Notes: generated by a model not told the origin, from the sequence alone. DNA of 64,000 nucleotides from Nodosilinea sp. P-1105 (GCF_012911975.1 NZ_SMDQ01000012.1:54817-118816); one strand, 5' to 3'; shown: positions 32,109 through 41,142, numbered from the stretch's first letter. A program made the numbers and translations.

Positions 32109-32879
32109 ATGGCGTCACCATTTCCGGGGATGGATCCCTACCTTGAAAATCCAGAGCTATGGTCAGCGGTCCACAGCCGGTTGATCGTGGCGATCGCGGA
32201 TGACCTGGTAGACCATTTAGACCAGCGATTCCGGGTTGAAATTGAAAAGCGCACCTACCTCAGCAGTGATGAGGGCAGCTTGCTGGTGGGAATTCCCGAT
32301 GTAGCAGTAGCGACAGGGCGCACGGCTGAACCTGCCAGTTCAACTGCCACCCTAGCCCTACCGGTACAACCCGAGACCGTCACGGTCCCCATGGCTGCAG
32401 AAATCACCGAACGCTATTTGGAAATTCGCGAAGTTACCACTGGCCAAGTGGTGACTGTGATTGAGCTGCTCTCGCCTAAAAATAAGCGCTCGGGGGAAGG
32501 CCGCACGGCTTATTTGCGGAAACGGAATCAAGTGCTGGCCAGCGCCTCCCATTTAGTAGAAATTGACCTGCTGCGTGGTGGGCAGCCGCCCCCTTTATCA
32601 GATGCGGCCTCCAGTGACTATCGGATCCTCGTGTGCCGTAGCACTCAACGACCCAGGGCAGATCTCTACCGGTTCAACCTCAGACAGCCAATCCCGCCTG
32701 TGCCCATTCCTCTACTTGCAGGGGAACCAGAGCCGACGCTGCCTATTCAGCCCTTGCTAAACCGAGTTTATGACAAAGGCCGGTACCAACTAGCTATCGA
32801 TTATCGCCAGTCAGCTAAGCCACCCCTCAAAGAAGACGATGCTGCTTGGGCTGCTGAGTTATGCCAGTTAAGGGGCTAA
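32109..32879 (+). CDS. DUF4058 family protein
   Basis: 256 residues starting MASPFPGMDPYLENPELWSAVH, the DUF4058 signature common in cyanobacteria. VIELLSPKNKRSGEGRTAYLRKRNQVLAS and VEIDLLRGG (strand-E-x-K-like residues) give the core a nuclease-like look, but activity has not been shown to my knowledge. It ends 12 nt inside the convergent thyX gene. Confidence 0.92.
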   Translation: MASPFPGMDPYLENPELWSAVHSRLIVAIADDLVDHLDQRFRVEIEKRTYLSSDEGSLLVGIPDVAVATGRTAEPASSTATLALPVQPETVTVPMAAEITERYLEIREVTTGQVVTVIELLSPKNKRSGEGRTAYLRKRNQVLASASHLVEIDLLRGGQPPPLSDAASSDYRILVCRSTQRPRADLYRFNLRQPIPPVPIPLLAGEPEPTLPIQPLLNRVYDKGRYQLAIDYRQSAKPPLKEDDAAWAAELCQLRG

Positions 32880-34922
32880 CTTAGCTTTTTTCAGTCGATT
32901 CTCTTCGTACCAGGCAGCGATCGCCGGGACCCAGGCCTGAAAGTGAGGCCAGATTGCTTCACACATTTTCTGGGCTTCCAGCTGGGCATCAGCTTTCCAA
33001 CGCAGATCTAGCAGGTGCATCAGCGATCGCACATTGGCCGACATCACCCAGTGCTGGCGAATATCAAAGGGAATTAGCCCCCGGGCATGTTCTTCGGCAA
33101 AGCCCTGCTCAATGCGCTGCTTGTAGCGGCGACTGGCCTCCAGACACCAGTCCACATCCTGCTGGCGAGCCTCAGGGGTGTATTCGTACTTCTTGCCCTG
33201 GCGATCGCTGTAAAAGCCCACAGGCCGCAGATAAAAGACTTCTTCTACGTCGCGCTTGCCATCCACCACATCCAGGATGCGCTGGCCGGTATAGCGAAAG
33301 GAGTTGTGAACCACTACCCCATTGGCCACAAAGTTATGCCAGGGGCCTTCCACCTCCAGATCGTAGGTCGTCTGCATCCCCAGGTACTCCACAGCGACAA
33401 CCTCTACCGGGTGGGCCTTCAGCTTACGCCCTGGAGGCTTCGGCTTAGCCGCCCAACCACTGGGTTCTAAGATGGGTTGAAAGCTGATAGCGAATTCGGC
33501 TTCTAAATGGTTTTGGTGGAGGTCTTCGTGGCAGGGCTTACAGAGCGAAACCAAGTTGTCAAACTCGTAGGCCAGGGATTCGTCGGCAAACACTGGCACT
33601 AAGTGATGGGCGTGTAGGCTACCCCCAGATTCGCCACAACGTTGGCAAATGTAGTTGAACTTAGCATGTACCTGCGGAGCAATCTGGCGGGTCCAGGCTC
33701 CAATAAGCTCTCTCTCAGTGGCGGTACCGCCTTTCCAAAAGTTGGAGTCAGCGCCACGTTTAGTAAACATCCTGGCATTAGCTCGACGCTGCTCCATGCT
33801 TTCTGTCGACAGAGTCAGTCGATACCCTTTGCGGCCTTTATTCCAGGGAGTGTCGGTGCCCGGTGGACGCCGGTTGAGTGTTAGCCCGTGGGTGTAAACC
33901 CATTTTTTCACCGATTCCACAGAGCAGCCTGCTAAAGCAGCCATCTCATCAGCGTGCAGCCCCAGCGCTAGCTGAGCCTGAAGCCAAGCTTTGTCGCGAT
34001 ACAGGCCGTTGCCTGCCACTATCTTGGGTCCCCGCTGTCGTCCGGAGGGCAGTTGGAGATCGTATCGCTTAGCCCAGTGGCGAATGACTTCGGCAGAGCA
34101 GCCGCACTGTTCCGCGATTTGTCTGGCGGTTAGCCCTTGATCGATCTGAGCTGATAGCCAGGGTTTTTGGCTATAGAGCGCATCAGGACGGACAACTCCA
34201 TTGGTCATGAGTTGGCAGGATTTGGTGGTGGCCAAAACCTGGTGGTTGGCATCGGTGACAAGCCCTAGGGCATCCCCCATGTGCTGCCAGCCCTGGGACG
34301 TATAGAGGCGGTGGTTGGTGGTGCAGTCCAGGGTTTTGCCGTCCGCCAACGTCAGGCGATAAACGGGCTGTAGACCAGTGCACATGACATCCTGGAGATG
34401 GCCAATTTCAAACACGCCAGTGTCTTCGTTGAGCACCCGTAGCCGCATTTTCTTCAGGCGCCTTTTGCAGTCCCGGCGGTAGGTTCCAGGTGGTTCGCCC
34501 TGGCGACCACGCTGCTTGCGCTGCCGAACAGCCTTTTCGCCATTGGTCCAGAGGTCGTACAGGTCAGCTATTTTAATTTTTCGTAGCCGACCCGAGGCAT
34601 GAACAAAGGTAACTTCGGTATCCCCAGCCAGACACTGTACGTCAAAAGAAACGCCGACCCGGTGAGTACGGATCTGTTGCATGGTGCTGTGGGGAAACCA
34701 GCCGATATTCAGCACCATTTGAGGATGTTCCAGGGGGCCATAGTGGCCGCGACCGCCCTTGAGTAAATTGGTAACCAGGACCTGGCCGCAGCGCTGTTCG
34801 CTGGGCCACTGCCCCCGCTCATGGGCTACAAACCCCTCAGCATAGTCCTGGTGCATGGCCGCATACATGGTCTGCTGGGGGTTGGGGGTTTGGGAGATCA
34901 CCTCCACCGTAAACCGATCCAT
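32868..34922 (-). CDS. thyX: Flavin-dependent thymidylate synthase ThyX, with an intein
   Basis: 684 codons encode a 240-residue ThyX split by a 444-residue intein (separate entry). The N-extein (1-96) ends RTHRVGVSFDVQ, and the C-extein (541-684) begins SFRYTGQR. Spliced, they form the ThyX motif RHRxxSxNxxSxRY-like segment HRVGVSFDVQ-SFRY. ThyX methylates dUMP using FAD, NADPH and methylenetetrahydrofolate. Removal of the intein is essential because it interrupts the active-site motif. C-extein residues RSLMHLLDLR are intact. The gene is probably co-transcribed with the gene 10 bp upstream. Confidence 0.96.
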   Translation of the reverse strand: MDRFTVEVISQTPNPQQTMYAAMHQDYAEGFVAHERGQWPSEQRCGQVLVTNLLKGGRGHYGPLEHPQMVLNIGWFPHSTMQQIRTHRVGVSFDVQCLAGDTEVTFVHASGRLRKIKIADLYDLWTNGEKAVRQRKQRGRQGEPPGTYRRDCKRRLKKMRLRVLNEDTGVFEIGHLQDVMCTGLQPVYRLTLADGKTLDCTTNHRLYTSQGWQHMGDALGLVTDANHQVLATTKSCQLMTNGVVRPDALYSQKPWLSAQIDQGLTARQIAEQCGCSAEVIRHWAKRYDLQLPSGRQRGPKIVAGNGLYRDKAWLQAQLALGLHADEMAALAGCSVESVKKWVYTHGLTLNRRPPGTDTPWNKGRKGYRLTLSTESMEQRRANARMFTKRGADSNFWKGGTATERELIGAWTRQIAPQVHAKFNYICQRCGESGGSLHAHHLVPVFADESLAYEFDNLVSLCKPCHEDLHQNHLEAEFAISFQPILEPSGWAAKPKPPGRKLKAHPVEVVAVEYLGMQTTYDLEVEGPWHNFVANGVVVHNSFRYTGQRILDVVDGKRDVEEVFYLRPVGFYSDRQGKKYEYTPEARQQDVDWCLEASRRYKQRIEQGFAEEHARGLIPFDIRQHWVMSANVRSLMHLLDLRWKADAQLEAQKMCEAIWPHFQAWVPAIAAWYEENRLKKAKLAP
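33303..34634 (-). other. Intein in ThyX with HNH homing endonuclease
   Basis: It spans C97 to N540 of the precursor. Splicing blocks: CLAGDTEV (block A, nucleophilic Cys), a block B-like TTNHRLYT, and the C-terminal VVAVEYLGMQTTYDLEVEGPWHNFVANGVVVHN followed by Ser (blocks F and G). An HNH nuclease is inserted: CQRCGESGGSLHAHHLVPVFADE, NLVSLCKPCHEDLH, with two CxxC zinc pairs. Two helix-turn-helix repeats, WLSAQIDQGLTARQIAEQCG and WLQAQLALGLHADEMAALAG, precede it. All splicing residues are present, so splicing and homing could both work. Confidence 0.93.
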
Positions 34923-34932
34923 AGGGGTAGCC

Positions 34933-35796
34933 TCAGAGGTCTAAATATTCAACATAGTCCACGGTGGCCCGCTGGCATTGGCGTTCTGCCGGGGCCTGGG
35001 CGGCGGCTTCGGGCAGGGGGGCTGGCCCTTCGGGCAGTTGGGGCGACTGGCGCAGTTGGGCTAACCCCTCCCGCACGGCACTGCGCACAATGGGTTCCGG
35101 TTCGTGGGCCAGCATCAGGTGGAAACAGTCGATCAGGTGCGATCGCGCCGATACCCCGACCCCAACCTCTTGCTGGGCCACCGCGGCCAACCGCAGCAAC
35201 TGCCGGACCGCCACCAACCGCTGCAGGGGATCGCTGTGGCTCAACTGCTCCAGGCGTTGTTCAAAGGCGTATATGGGCTCGCTCTGGGGGGCTGGAGGCT
35301 GAGAGTTTACTGCCCCGGGAGCCGGAAATCGGGCATCGTTGGATCGCAACAGAGCCGCCACAACAAACAACATTAAGGCAGACTGGCCGGTTAAAATCAG
35401 GGCCAAAAGTAGGGAATGGGTGTTATGCCACAGGGCCGTCAGGGTATAGGTGCTGGCCCACGCTCCCACACTGAACACCAACGCCTGCTGCCGTGTCGTT
35501 TTGGGCAGCGGCAGGGTCTGCTGCAATTTCTGCTTCCAGGTTTGCCACTGGGCAGGCGACAGCGCCAAAAACTGTTGGTAAGCCACTAGTCCTATCCCCG
35601 CCGATATCACCAAAGCGCCATTCACCAGCCCCAGGGTAAAGCTGCCCAACCCCAGTCCCCAGAGGTAGGGGTTTTGCTGGCGCAAGCTATGGACCACAGG
35701 CTGTTTCAGCCCAGAGAGCCCCTGGGCGAGCCAGGGATGATCGCCCGGCAACCTGGGACGGGGAAGCTGTTTGATGGAAGCAATGGGGTAAACCAC
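34933..35796 (-). CDS. Membrane protein with HEAT-like C-terminal region, unknown function
   Basis: 287 residues. Two to four hydrophobic segments lie at about 45-75 and 110-150; residues 185-250 (DPLQRLVAVRQLLRLAA, EPEPIVRSAVREGLAQL) look like paired HEAT/ARM-type helices. Conserved in cyanobacteria as far as I recall, but not named. It ends 10 bp upstream of thyX and probably shares its transcript. Confidence 0.75.
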   Translation of the reverse strand: MVYPIASIKQLPRPRLPGDHPWLAQGLSGLKQPVVHSLRQQNPYLWGLGLGSFTLGLVNGALVISAGIGLVAYQQFLALSPAQWQTWKQKLQQTLPLPKTTRQQALVFSVGAWASTYTLTALWHNTHSLLLALILTGQSALMLFVVAALLRSNDARFPAPGAVNSQPPAPQSEPIYAFEQRLEQLSHSDPLQRLVAVRQLLRLAAVAQQEVGVGVSARSHLIDCFHLMLAHEPEPIVRSAVREGLAQLRQSPQLPEGPAPLPEAAAQAPAERQCQRATVDYVEYLDL

Positions 35797-36274
35797 AGGA
35801 TTGACAACAGGTAGGGGATTAGCAGATTTTACTTTCTTAGCTTAGGCGGGTGAGTGGCAGAAGGTAGAAGGCAGAAGGGCGTAGCTCGGGCGCAGCAGGT
35901 AGAGGGTAACTCCCGGTGTGTCCAGGGTTTGGGCCTTAGCACATCGGTGAGTTCCTTCAGCTTTAGAATACTAGAATGCCGGTACAGCTCCCAGGGTTTT
36001 GCCTTGGAATACTCCGAGATTCACCGTGGATAGATCCAAGCACCCTGGGAGCTTAAGTAGCATCTGGAAACCAGTCTCCCCAATGGTGGGCAATGCCCAC
36101 CCTACGAAGGCTACGATTGCTGGCAACAAGCGGGATTGTCTTTCTCAGAAATTTCCTAAGCAAGGCTGAATCATTATAGGGCTGATCAATTCTGAGGTTT
36201 CCATTCCTGAAACCAGGCTAAGATTCACCGGCAGTCGTGGCAAGGTAGAACCATCGTTAACCAATCCTTGTGTC
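35797..36274. other. Repeat-rich intergenic region before the serpin gene
   Basis: It holds a GGCAGAAGGTAGAAGG tract (35853-35880), dispersed palindrome copy C (35977-36064) and a perfect GGTGGGCA-A-TGCCCACC hairpin (36085-36101). The rest should contain promoters for the divergent genes. No further gene is visible. Confidence 0.6.
35977..36064. repeat. Dispersed palindromic element, copy C
   Basis: GCCGGTACAGCTCCCAGGGT on the left and ACCCTGGGAGCTTAAGTAGC on the right. Against copy B, GATCCC/GGGATC has become GCTCCC/GGGAGC, a paired change that keeps the stem. Confidence 0.75.
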
Positions 36275-37573
36275 ATGCAATACCGATGGATCGGCTGGGT
36301 CGCCTTACTGGGCGGTACTGTGGCCCTAACCCTGGGGCTGAAGCTATGGACAGCTGAGGCTCGCCCTTCCCTGGACGCTGCAGCTGATGCCCAGACTGAG
36401 GTCCGGCCTGCCCCCGCTGAAACTGATGATGTGACTGAGGCGACGGCTGTGGATGATCAATTGACCCAGGCTAACCTTGAGTTCGGCTTTGGCCTGTTTG
36501 AGCAACTGCGCCAGCAATCTCCTACCGATAATGTGCTGGTGTCTCCCACCAGCGTGGGGATGGCGTTGGCCATGGCCTATAACGGGGCGGCGGCTGAAAC
36601 CCAAACTGCCATGGCGGAGGTACTAGGCCTACAGGGGATGGATCTGGACCAGGTAAACCAGGCCAACCAGGCCCTCAGCCGTTATCTGGTGGGTCTAGAC
36701 CCAGAGGTGGACCTGGCCATCGCCAATTCCCTGTGGGTTAACCAAAACCTACCCGTGTACGAGGCCTTTATCCGACGGGTAGAGGGGGCTTATGGGGCCG
36801 AAGTGGCACACCTGAACTTCAGCGACCCCGCCGCCAAGGACCAGATCAATGACTGGGTAAAGGCGGAAACCCGCGATCGCATTCCTACCATCGTGGACGA
36901 CATTCCCCCGGACCAACTGATGTTTTTGATTAATGCGGTGTACTTCAAGGGGGACTGGGCTGAAGCATTCGAGGCCGAACTAACTCGCGATCGCCCCTTT
37001 ACCCTGGCCGACGGCACCGAAATTCAGCACCCTCGCATGGTGCAGGGGGGCAACTACTTCTATCTGGAAACCGACCAATTCCAGGCCATTAGCCTGCCCT
37101 ATGGCAACGGTTCCCTCAGCTTCGAGGTAATTTTGCCAGCCGAAGGCACCGACCTGGACGACTTTTATGCCCAACTTACCCCCGCCACCTGGCAACAGTG
37201 GATGCAGCAAATGCGGCGACAGGATGGGGAAATTCAGCTGCCCCGATTTCAGTTTGCCTATGAGGCGGATTTGATTCCAGCCCTGGAGGCACTGGGCATG
37301 GGCATTGCCTTTGAAGCCGGTCGGGCCGATTTCTCTAACCTGACCGAGCTAGAGTCATTTATCAACCAGGTACGCCACAAAACCTTTATCGATGTCACTG
37401 AAGAGGGGACGGAAGCCGCCGCCGCCACGTCGATTGGCATCATGCCCACCTCGATTATGATTCCGGAGGAGGAACCCTTCACGATGGAAGTAGACCGGCC
37501 TTTCTTTGCGGCTATCCGCGATCGCCACACCGGTAGCCTACTGTTCATGGGCGCGATCGCTGACCCCCGCTAA
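36275..37573 (+). CDS. Serpin family protease inhibitor, secreted or membrane-anchored
   Basis: 432 residues. An N-terminal hydrophobic segment, WIGWVALLGGTVALTLGLKLW, is a signal peptide or anchor, and the serpin domain runs from about 70 to the end. Signatures: NVLVSPTSVGMALAMAYNGAA, NDWVKAETRDRIPTIV, the hinge EEGTEAAAATS near 376-386 and the C-terminal VDRPFFAAIRDRHTGSLLFMG. The small-residue hinge suggests an inhibitory serpin; aligning the reactive loop to antitrypsin places P1-P1' around Thr-Ser in MPTSIM. Target protease unknown. The 3' end overlaps the convergent gene by 4 nt. Confidence 0.93.
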   Translation: MQYRWIGWVALLGGTVALTLGLKLWTAEARPSLDAAADAQTEVRPAPAETDDVTEATAVDDQLTQANLEFGFGLFEQLRQQSPTDNVLVSPTSVGMALAMAYNGAAAETQTAMAEVLGLQGMDLDQVNQANQALSRYLVGLDPEVDLAIANSLWVNQNLPVYEAFIRRVEGAYGAEVAHLNFSDPAAKDQINDWVKAETRDRIPTIVDDIPPDQLMFLINAVYFKGDWAEAFEAELTRDRPFTLADGTEIQHPRMVQGGNYFYLETDQFQAISLPYGNGSLSFEVILPAEGTDLDDFYAQLTPATWQQWMQQMRRQDGEIQLPRFQFAYEADLIPALEALGMGIAFEAGRADFSNLTELESFINQVRHKTFIDVTEEGTEAAAATSIGIMPTSIMIPEEEPFTMEVDRPFFAAIRDRHTGSLLFMGAIADPR

Positions 37574-38070
37574 TCTGGGATCCAAACATAAGGACTCCCA
37601 GACACCGAGACCCCGCCGGTCTTAGAAAACCGCACCACCACAATCTGCGAGGAATCGCGGCCAATATCCAAATAACCACTGGCCCACAGATCCGATCGCA
37701 CCACCCCGGTAATTTCCAGGCGATAGCCCCCCGGGCGCAGGTGAATCGTCTTGCGGCGATCAAAATTGTGGGGCCGATAGATCAACCGTCCATCCAAATA
37801 CACTGCCCCCCATTCCGTCCCCTGAGCGTCAAACTCCACCCGCACCGTTTCCGTTTCCGATGCAGGACGGGGATAGGGCCAAATCACCACGGGTGGTCGC
37901 CGCCGAATGATAATCACATTTGAGGCGGTAGTGGTTTGGGCGAAGGCTGTACCTAAGTTAGGTAACACCATCAGGGCGGTCATCAGACCAGTTTGAATCC
38001 AAAACTTGAAATATTTCTTGGGATATCTCAGTGACCGGGGGCGATCTGCCCCCTCAGTAGGCGTCTCCAT
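37570..38070 (-). CDS. Secreted protein with beta-rich (PEGA-like) region
   Basis: 166 residues from ATG 38070 (METPTEG); an ATG seven codons upstream (38091) is also possible. A hydrophobic stretch, FWIQTGLMTALMVLPNLGTAFAQ, with an AFA-Q cleavage site is a signal peptide. The mature part (VYLDGRLIYRPHNFDRRKTIHLRPGGYRLEITGV) resembles PEGA-type carbohydrate- or envelope-associated domains. No enzymatic residues are evident. Confidence 0.7.
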   Translation of the reverse strand: METPTEGADRPRSLRYPKKYFKFWIQTGLMTALMVLPNLGTAFAQTTTASNVIIIRRRPPVVIWPYPRPASETETVRVEFDAQGTEWGAVYLDGRLIYRPHNFDRRKTIHLRPGGYRLEITGVVRSDLWASGYLDIGRDSSQIVVVRFSKTGGVSVSGSPYVWIPD

Positions 38071-38336
38071 GGTGGTGCTCCAATGTATCAATCATCAAAC
38101 GTAGCGCTATAGCTACGGATGTCCGAACCTGGGGATAGGTGCCCTAATTCAAGAAAATTGACTAGAATTTACATAAGTCATTACCAATCAAATTACACCT
38201 AAAGCTAATACTTTCGCGGGGTTCGGCCCGCTGACTAGATGTCACAGCGGTATCGCCTTTGGCATTTCATTACATTTGCTGCTGCTAGCTTTGGGTATGG
38301 TTGACTTATATCTATTGTGTTCTAGGGGATAAGGCT

Positions 38337-39062
38337 TTGAGTAACACTAGTAACTTTCGTGAAGCCATTCAAAAGGCCCAGGGTCAAGCCCTAGTGGGGC
38401 CAAACGTGATTAAAAACGCCCTACCCTTTGTGGGCGGCGGGTTAATCATCACCGCCCTAGGGTCCTTTGGCGGTTTAGGGGTAATGACCAACAACCCCGG
38501 CATTTTTATGCCAACTTTTTGGGTGGCGCTAATTGCCCAAATCGCCCTGTTCTTTGTGGCTAGCAATATTGCAGCCAAGGGCAACAACAGTACTGCCCTG
38601 CCGCTGCTGGCCACCTACAGCCTGCTCACCGGCTACACCCTCAGCGGTCTAATCGCCGTAGCTCTGGGCACTGCCGGGGTAGGTATCGCTGGCATTGGTT
38701 CTGCTGCCCTGGCCTGTGGTGTCGTCTTCATCGCCGCTCGGCAAATTGGCTCTAACCTGTCTGAAGAAGACGGTTTTGCCCTCACCCGCACTGTGGGACT
38801 TGGGGTAGTGGGTGTGCTGCTGGCGGTGGTCGGTCAGTTTATCTTTACCCTGTTTGGCGGTCCCGTTCCTCAGTTCCTCGATATCGCCATTTCCGGCTTT
38901 GGGGTACTGATTTTTGTGGGCGCGTCAGTGGTTGACTTTTTCATTCTGCCCCGCACCTACAAAGACGAGCAGTACCTGTCGGCGGCCCTGTCGATGTACT
39001 TGACCTACATCAACCTGTTTGTGTTTATTCTGCGGCTGCTGATTGCCATCAACCGCGATTAG
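38337..39062 (+). CDS. Bax inhibitor-1 / YccA family membrane protein
   Basis: About 241 residues from TTG 38337 (reads (M)SNTSNFREAIQKAQGQALVGPNV); the frame opens at ATG 38301, but those 12 residues are not family-like. AGGGGA about 9 nt upstream supports the TTG. Seven membrane segments run from about residue 30, ending in MYLTYINLFVFILRLL, the conserved C-terminal BI-1 signature. Relatives act as pH-sensitive calcium leak channels or FtsH modulators. A strong hairpin follows. Confidence 0.85.
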   Translation: MSNTSNFREAIQKAQGQALVGPNVIKNALPFVGGGLIITALGSFGGLGVMTNNPGIFMPTFWVALIAQIALFFVASNIAAKGNNSTALPLLATYSLLTGYTLSGLIAVALGTAGVGIAGIGSAALACGVVFIAARQIGSNLSEEDGFALTRTVGLGVVGVLLAVVGQFIFTLFGGPVPQFLDIAISGFGVLIFVGASVVDFFILPRTYKDEQYLSAALSMYLTYINLFVFILRLLIAINRD

Positions 39063-39083
39063 GGTGACCTTCTGGAGCAGATG

Positions 39084-39118
39084 CTCCCCTGTGGTGAGCA
39101 CCGCCCACCACAGGGGAG
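39084..39118 (+). terminator. 13-bp hairpin after the BI-1 family gene
   Basis: CTCCCCTGTGGTG (39084-39096) pairs perfectly with CACCACAGGGGAG (39106-39118) over a 9-nt loop, 22 nt after the stop. No T-run follows, so it is a probable but not certain terminator. Confidence 0.6.
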
Positions 39119-39213
39119 GGATGAAAAACGTAGGGCGTAGCCCCTGCGTAGCAGAACGAAAAAAGAAAAATCCAAAATCTGAAATCTGAAATCCAAAACC
39201 ACCCCACCAGCCC

Positions 39214-39324
39214 GTGCATTGCGGCCCTAGGTTAACCACCAAGACCAAGACCCCTACCGCTAATGCGCCCTACGATTTCAATCCAAAATCTAAAATCCAA
39301 AATCCAAAATCCAAAATCCAAAAT
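39214..39324 (-). repeat. REP-like dispersed element, copy 2 (inverted relative to 28491-28588)
   Basis: On the minus strand it reads ATTTTGGATTGAAATCGTAGG, then the GGCGCATTAGCGG ... GGTTAACC ... CCGCAATGCAC hairpin, matching copy 1 closely. Plus-strand AAATCCA tandem units extend from 39160. Confidence 0.7.
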
Positions 39325-39329
39325 TCCCC

Positions 39330-39401
39330 CATCTCCCCCACCCTCCCCATCTCCCCCACCCTCCCCATCTCCCCCACCCTCCCCATCTCCCCCACCCCCT
39401 A
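39330..39401. repeat. Four tandem copies of an 18-bp pyrimidine-rich unit
   Basis: The unit CATCTCCCCCACCCTCCC is repeated four times 36 bp before prfB. Its complement (GGGGAGATGGGGGAGG type) resembles the tracts near 28430 and 63925-64000 and could form G-quadruplexes on the minus strand. Confidence 0.7.
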
Positions 39402-39436
39402 CTTCTTCACCTCTTAACCCTTCACCCACCTTCCCC

Positions 39437-40562
39437 ATGCTTGATACCGTCGATCTAAAACGTGATCTCGATCAGCTCACTGAGCGCCTGGGTAAAGCCC
39501 AGGAGTATCTTTGACGTTCCGGCCCTGGAAGCCAAAATTCAAGATTTAGAGCAATTGGCGGCTCAGCCCGACTTTTGGGACGACCAAACCACCGCCCAAG
39601 ACACGCTACAGGAGCTGAGTGATTACAAGGCCAATCTTAGCCAGCTGAGTGACTGGCAAACCAGCCTAGAGGATGCCGCCGCAGTTTTAGAACTATTGCA
39701 GGCTGACGACGACGACGCCCTGCTCCAGGAAGCTCAGGCCAATGTTGCCCAGCTGACCCACGCCCTGGACCAGTGGGAATTGCAACAGCTGCTGTCTGGC
39801 CCCTTTGACAAGCGAGGGGCCGTGCTCACCATCAATGCCGGGGCTGGGGGCACCGACGCCCAAGACTGGGCCGAAATGCTGCTGCGCATGTATACCCGCT
39901 GGGCTGAGCAACAGGGTTACCAGGCACACCTGGTAGAACTGTCAGAAGGAGAGGAGGCTGGCCTGAAGTCGGCCACTCTGGAAATTACTGGCCGCTATGC
40001 CTTTGGCTACCTGAAGGCTGAAAAGGGTACTCACCGGCTGGTGCGGATTTCCCCGTTTAATGCCAATGGCAAGCGACAGACCAGCTTTGCCGGGGTAGAA
40101 GTGATGCCGATTTTAGATAACAGTATCGAGTTGGATATTCCCGACAAAGATCTGGACATAAAAACCTCTCGGTCTGGTGGGGCGGGGGGCCAAAACGTCA
40201 ATAAGGTGGAAACGGCGGTACGCATTACCCACCTGCCTACAGGAATTTCAGTGCGCTGTACCCAAGAGCGATCGCAGCTGCAGAACCGGGAAAAGGCGAT
40301 GGCTATCCTTAAGGCGAAACTGTTGATTATCGCCCAGGAACAACAGGCTCAAGAAATCGCCGAAATTCGCGGCGACATGGTAGAAGCCGCCTGGGGTAAC
40401 CAAATCCGCAACTACGTGTTTCACCCCTACCAAATGGTGAAGGATCTGCGCACGGGGGTGGAAACCACCGCCATCGACGATGTAATGGCGGGTGAGCTGG
40501 AGGCGTTTATTCAAGCCTACCTGCGTCAAGACAATCAGGTGCTCCAGGAGCAGACAGTTTAA
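39437..40562 (+). CDS. prfB: Peptide chain release factor 2, with programmed +1 frameshift
   Basis: The gene starts at ATG 39437 ([14 protein letters not shown]), reads 25 codons to CTT-TGA (39509-39514), and must slip +1 to GAC at 39513 to make a 374-residue protein. RF2 features: the stop-recognition tripeptide SPF in [15 protein letters not shown] and the GGQ loop in [19 protein letters not shown] near 250. RF2 releases at UGA and UAA, so low RF2 promotes frameshifting and more RF2. Downstream Uma2 follows by 13 nt. Confidence 0.96.
39501..39515 (+). promoter_or_regulatory. prfB: prfB autoregulatory frameshift site
   Basis: An internal Shine-Dalgarno-like AGGAG (39501-39505) sits 3 nt before the slippery CTT-TGA-C (39509-39515). 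Apart from the purine stretch this is the same arrangement as the well-known Escherichia coli site (AGGGGGTATCTTTGAC). Confidence 0.95.
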
Positions 40563-40575
40563 GGGAAAATCAGGC

Positions 40576-41142
40576 ATGGTTACTAACTTCCAGCCTTGGA
40601 CAATTCGTGATCTGACTGCCATGCCCGATGATGGTGGTTGGAAGCGCTACGAATTGATTGACGGAGAGCTTTACGTGACCCGTGCCCCCCACATCCGCCA
40701 CCAGGGCGCAGCCGGAAAATTACACGTACGGTTAGACCTTTGGTCTGAACAAACTAAGTTGGGGGCAGCATTTCAAGCACCAGGGGTAATTTTCTCGCCG
40801 ACTGATGCCGTCATTCCCGATGTCGCATGGGTTAGCCAAGGGCGCTTAGCCAATGGTGTGGACGATGCCGGACATCTAACTATCGCTCCAGAATTGATGA
40901 TTGAAATTCTCTCGCCAGGAGACTTAAATGAACAACGGGACAAAGAGGTCAAGCCAAAGCTCTATTCCCGCTACGGTGTGCAAGAGTACTGGATCGTCAA
41001 CTGGCAACTCAAAACCCTGGAGATTTATCGCCGCACTGACGCCCAGCTTCAGCTGGTCAGCACGCTTCTGGTAGGTGATACCCTATCGTCTCCTCTACTA
41101 CCAGGATTTAGCACTGCGATCGCCGATATTTTTCAGGTGTGA
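40576..41142 (+). CDS. Uma2 family endonuclease (DUF820)
   Basis: 188 residues from ATG 40576; the frame extends upstream into prfB but without family similarity. The PD-(D/E)XK-like core shows VIPDVAWVS, LMIEILSPGD and KEVKPKLYSRYGVQEYWIVNWQ, the Uma2 pattern. These are very abundant in cyanobacteria; function largely unproven. Located 13 nt after prfB. Confidence 0.92.
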   Translation: MVTNFQPWTIRDLTAMPDDGGWKRYELIDGELYVTRAPHIRHQGAAGKLHVRLDLWSEQTKLGAAFQAPGVIFSPTDAVIPDVAWVSQGRLANGVDDAGHLTIAPELMIEILSPGDLNEQRDKEVKPKLYSRYGVQEYWIVNWQLKTLEIYRRTDAQLQLVSTLLVGDTLSSPLLPGFSTAIADIFQV

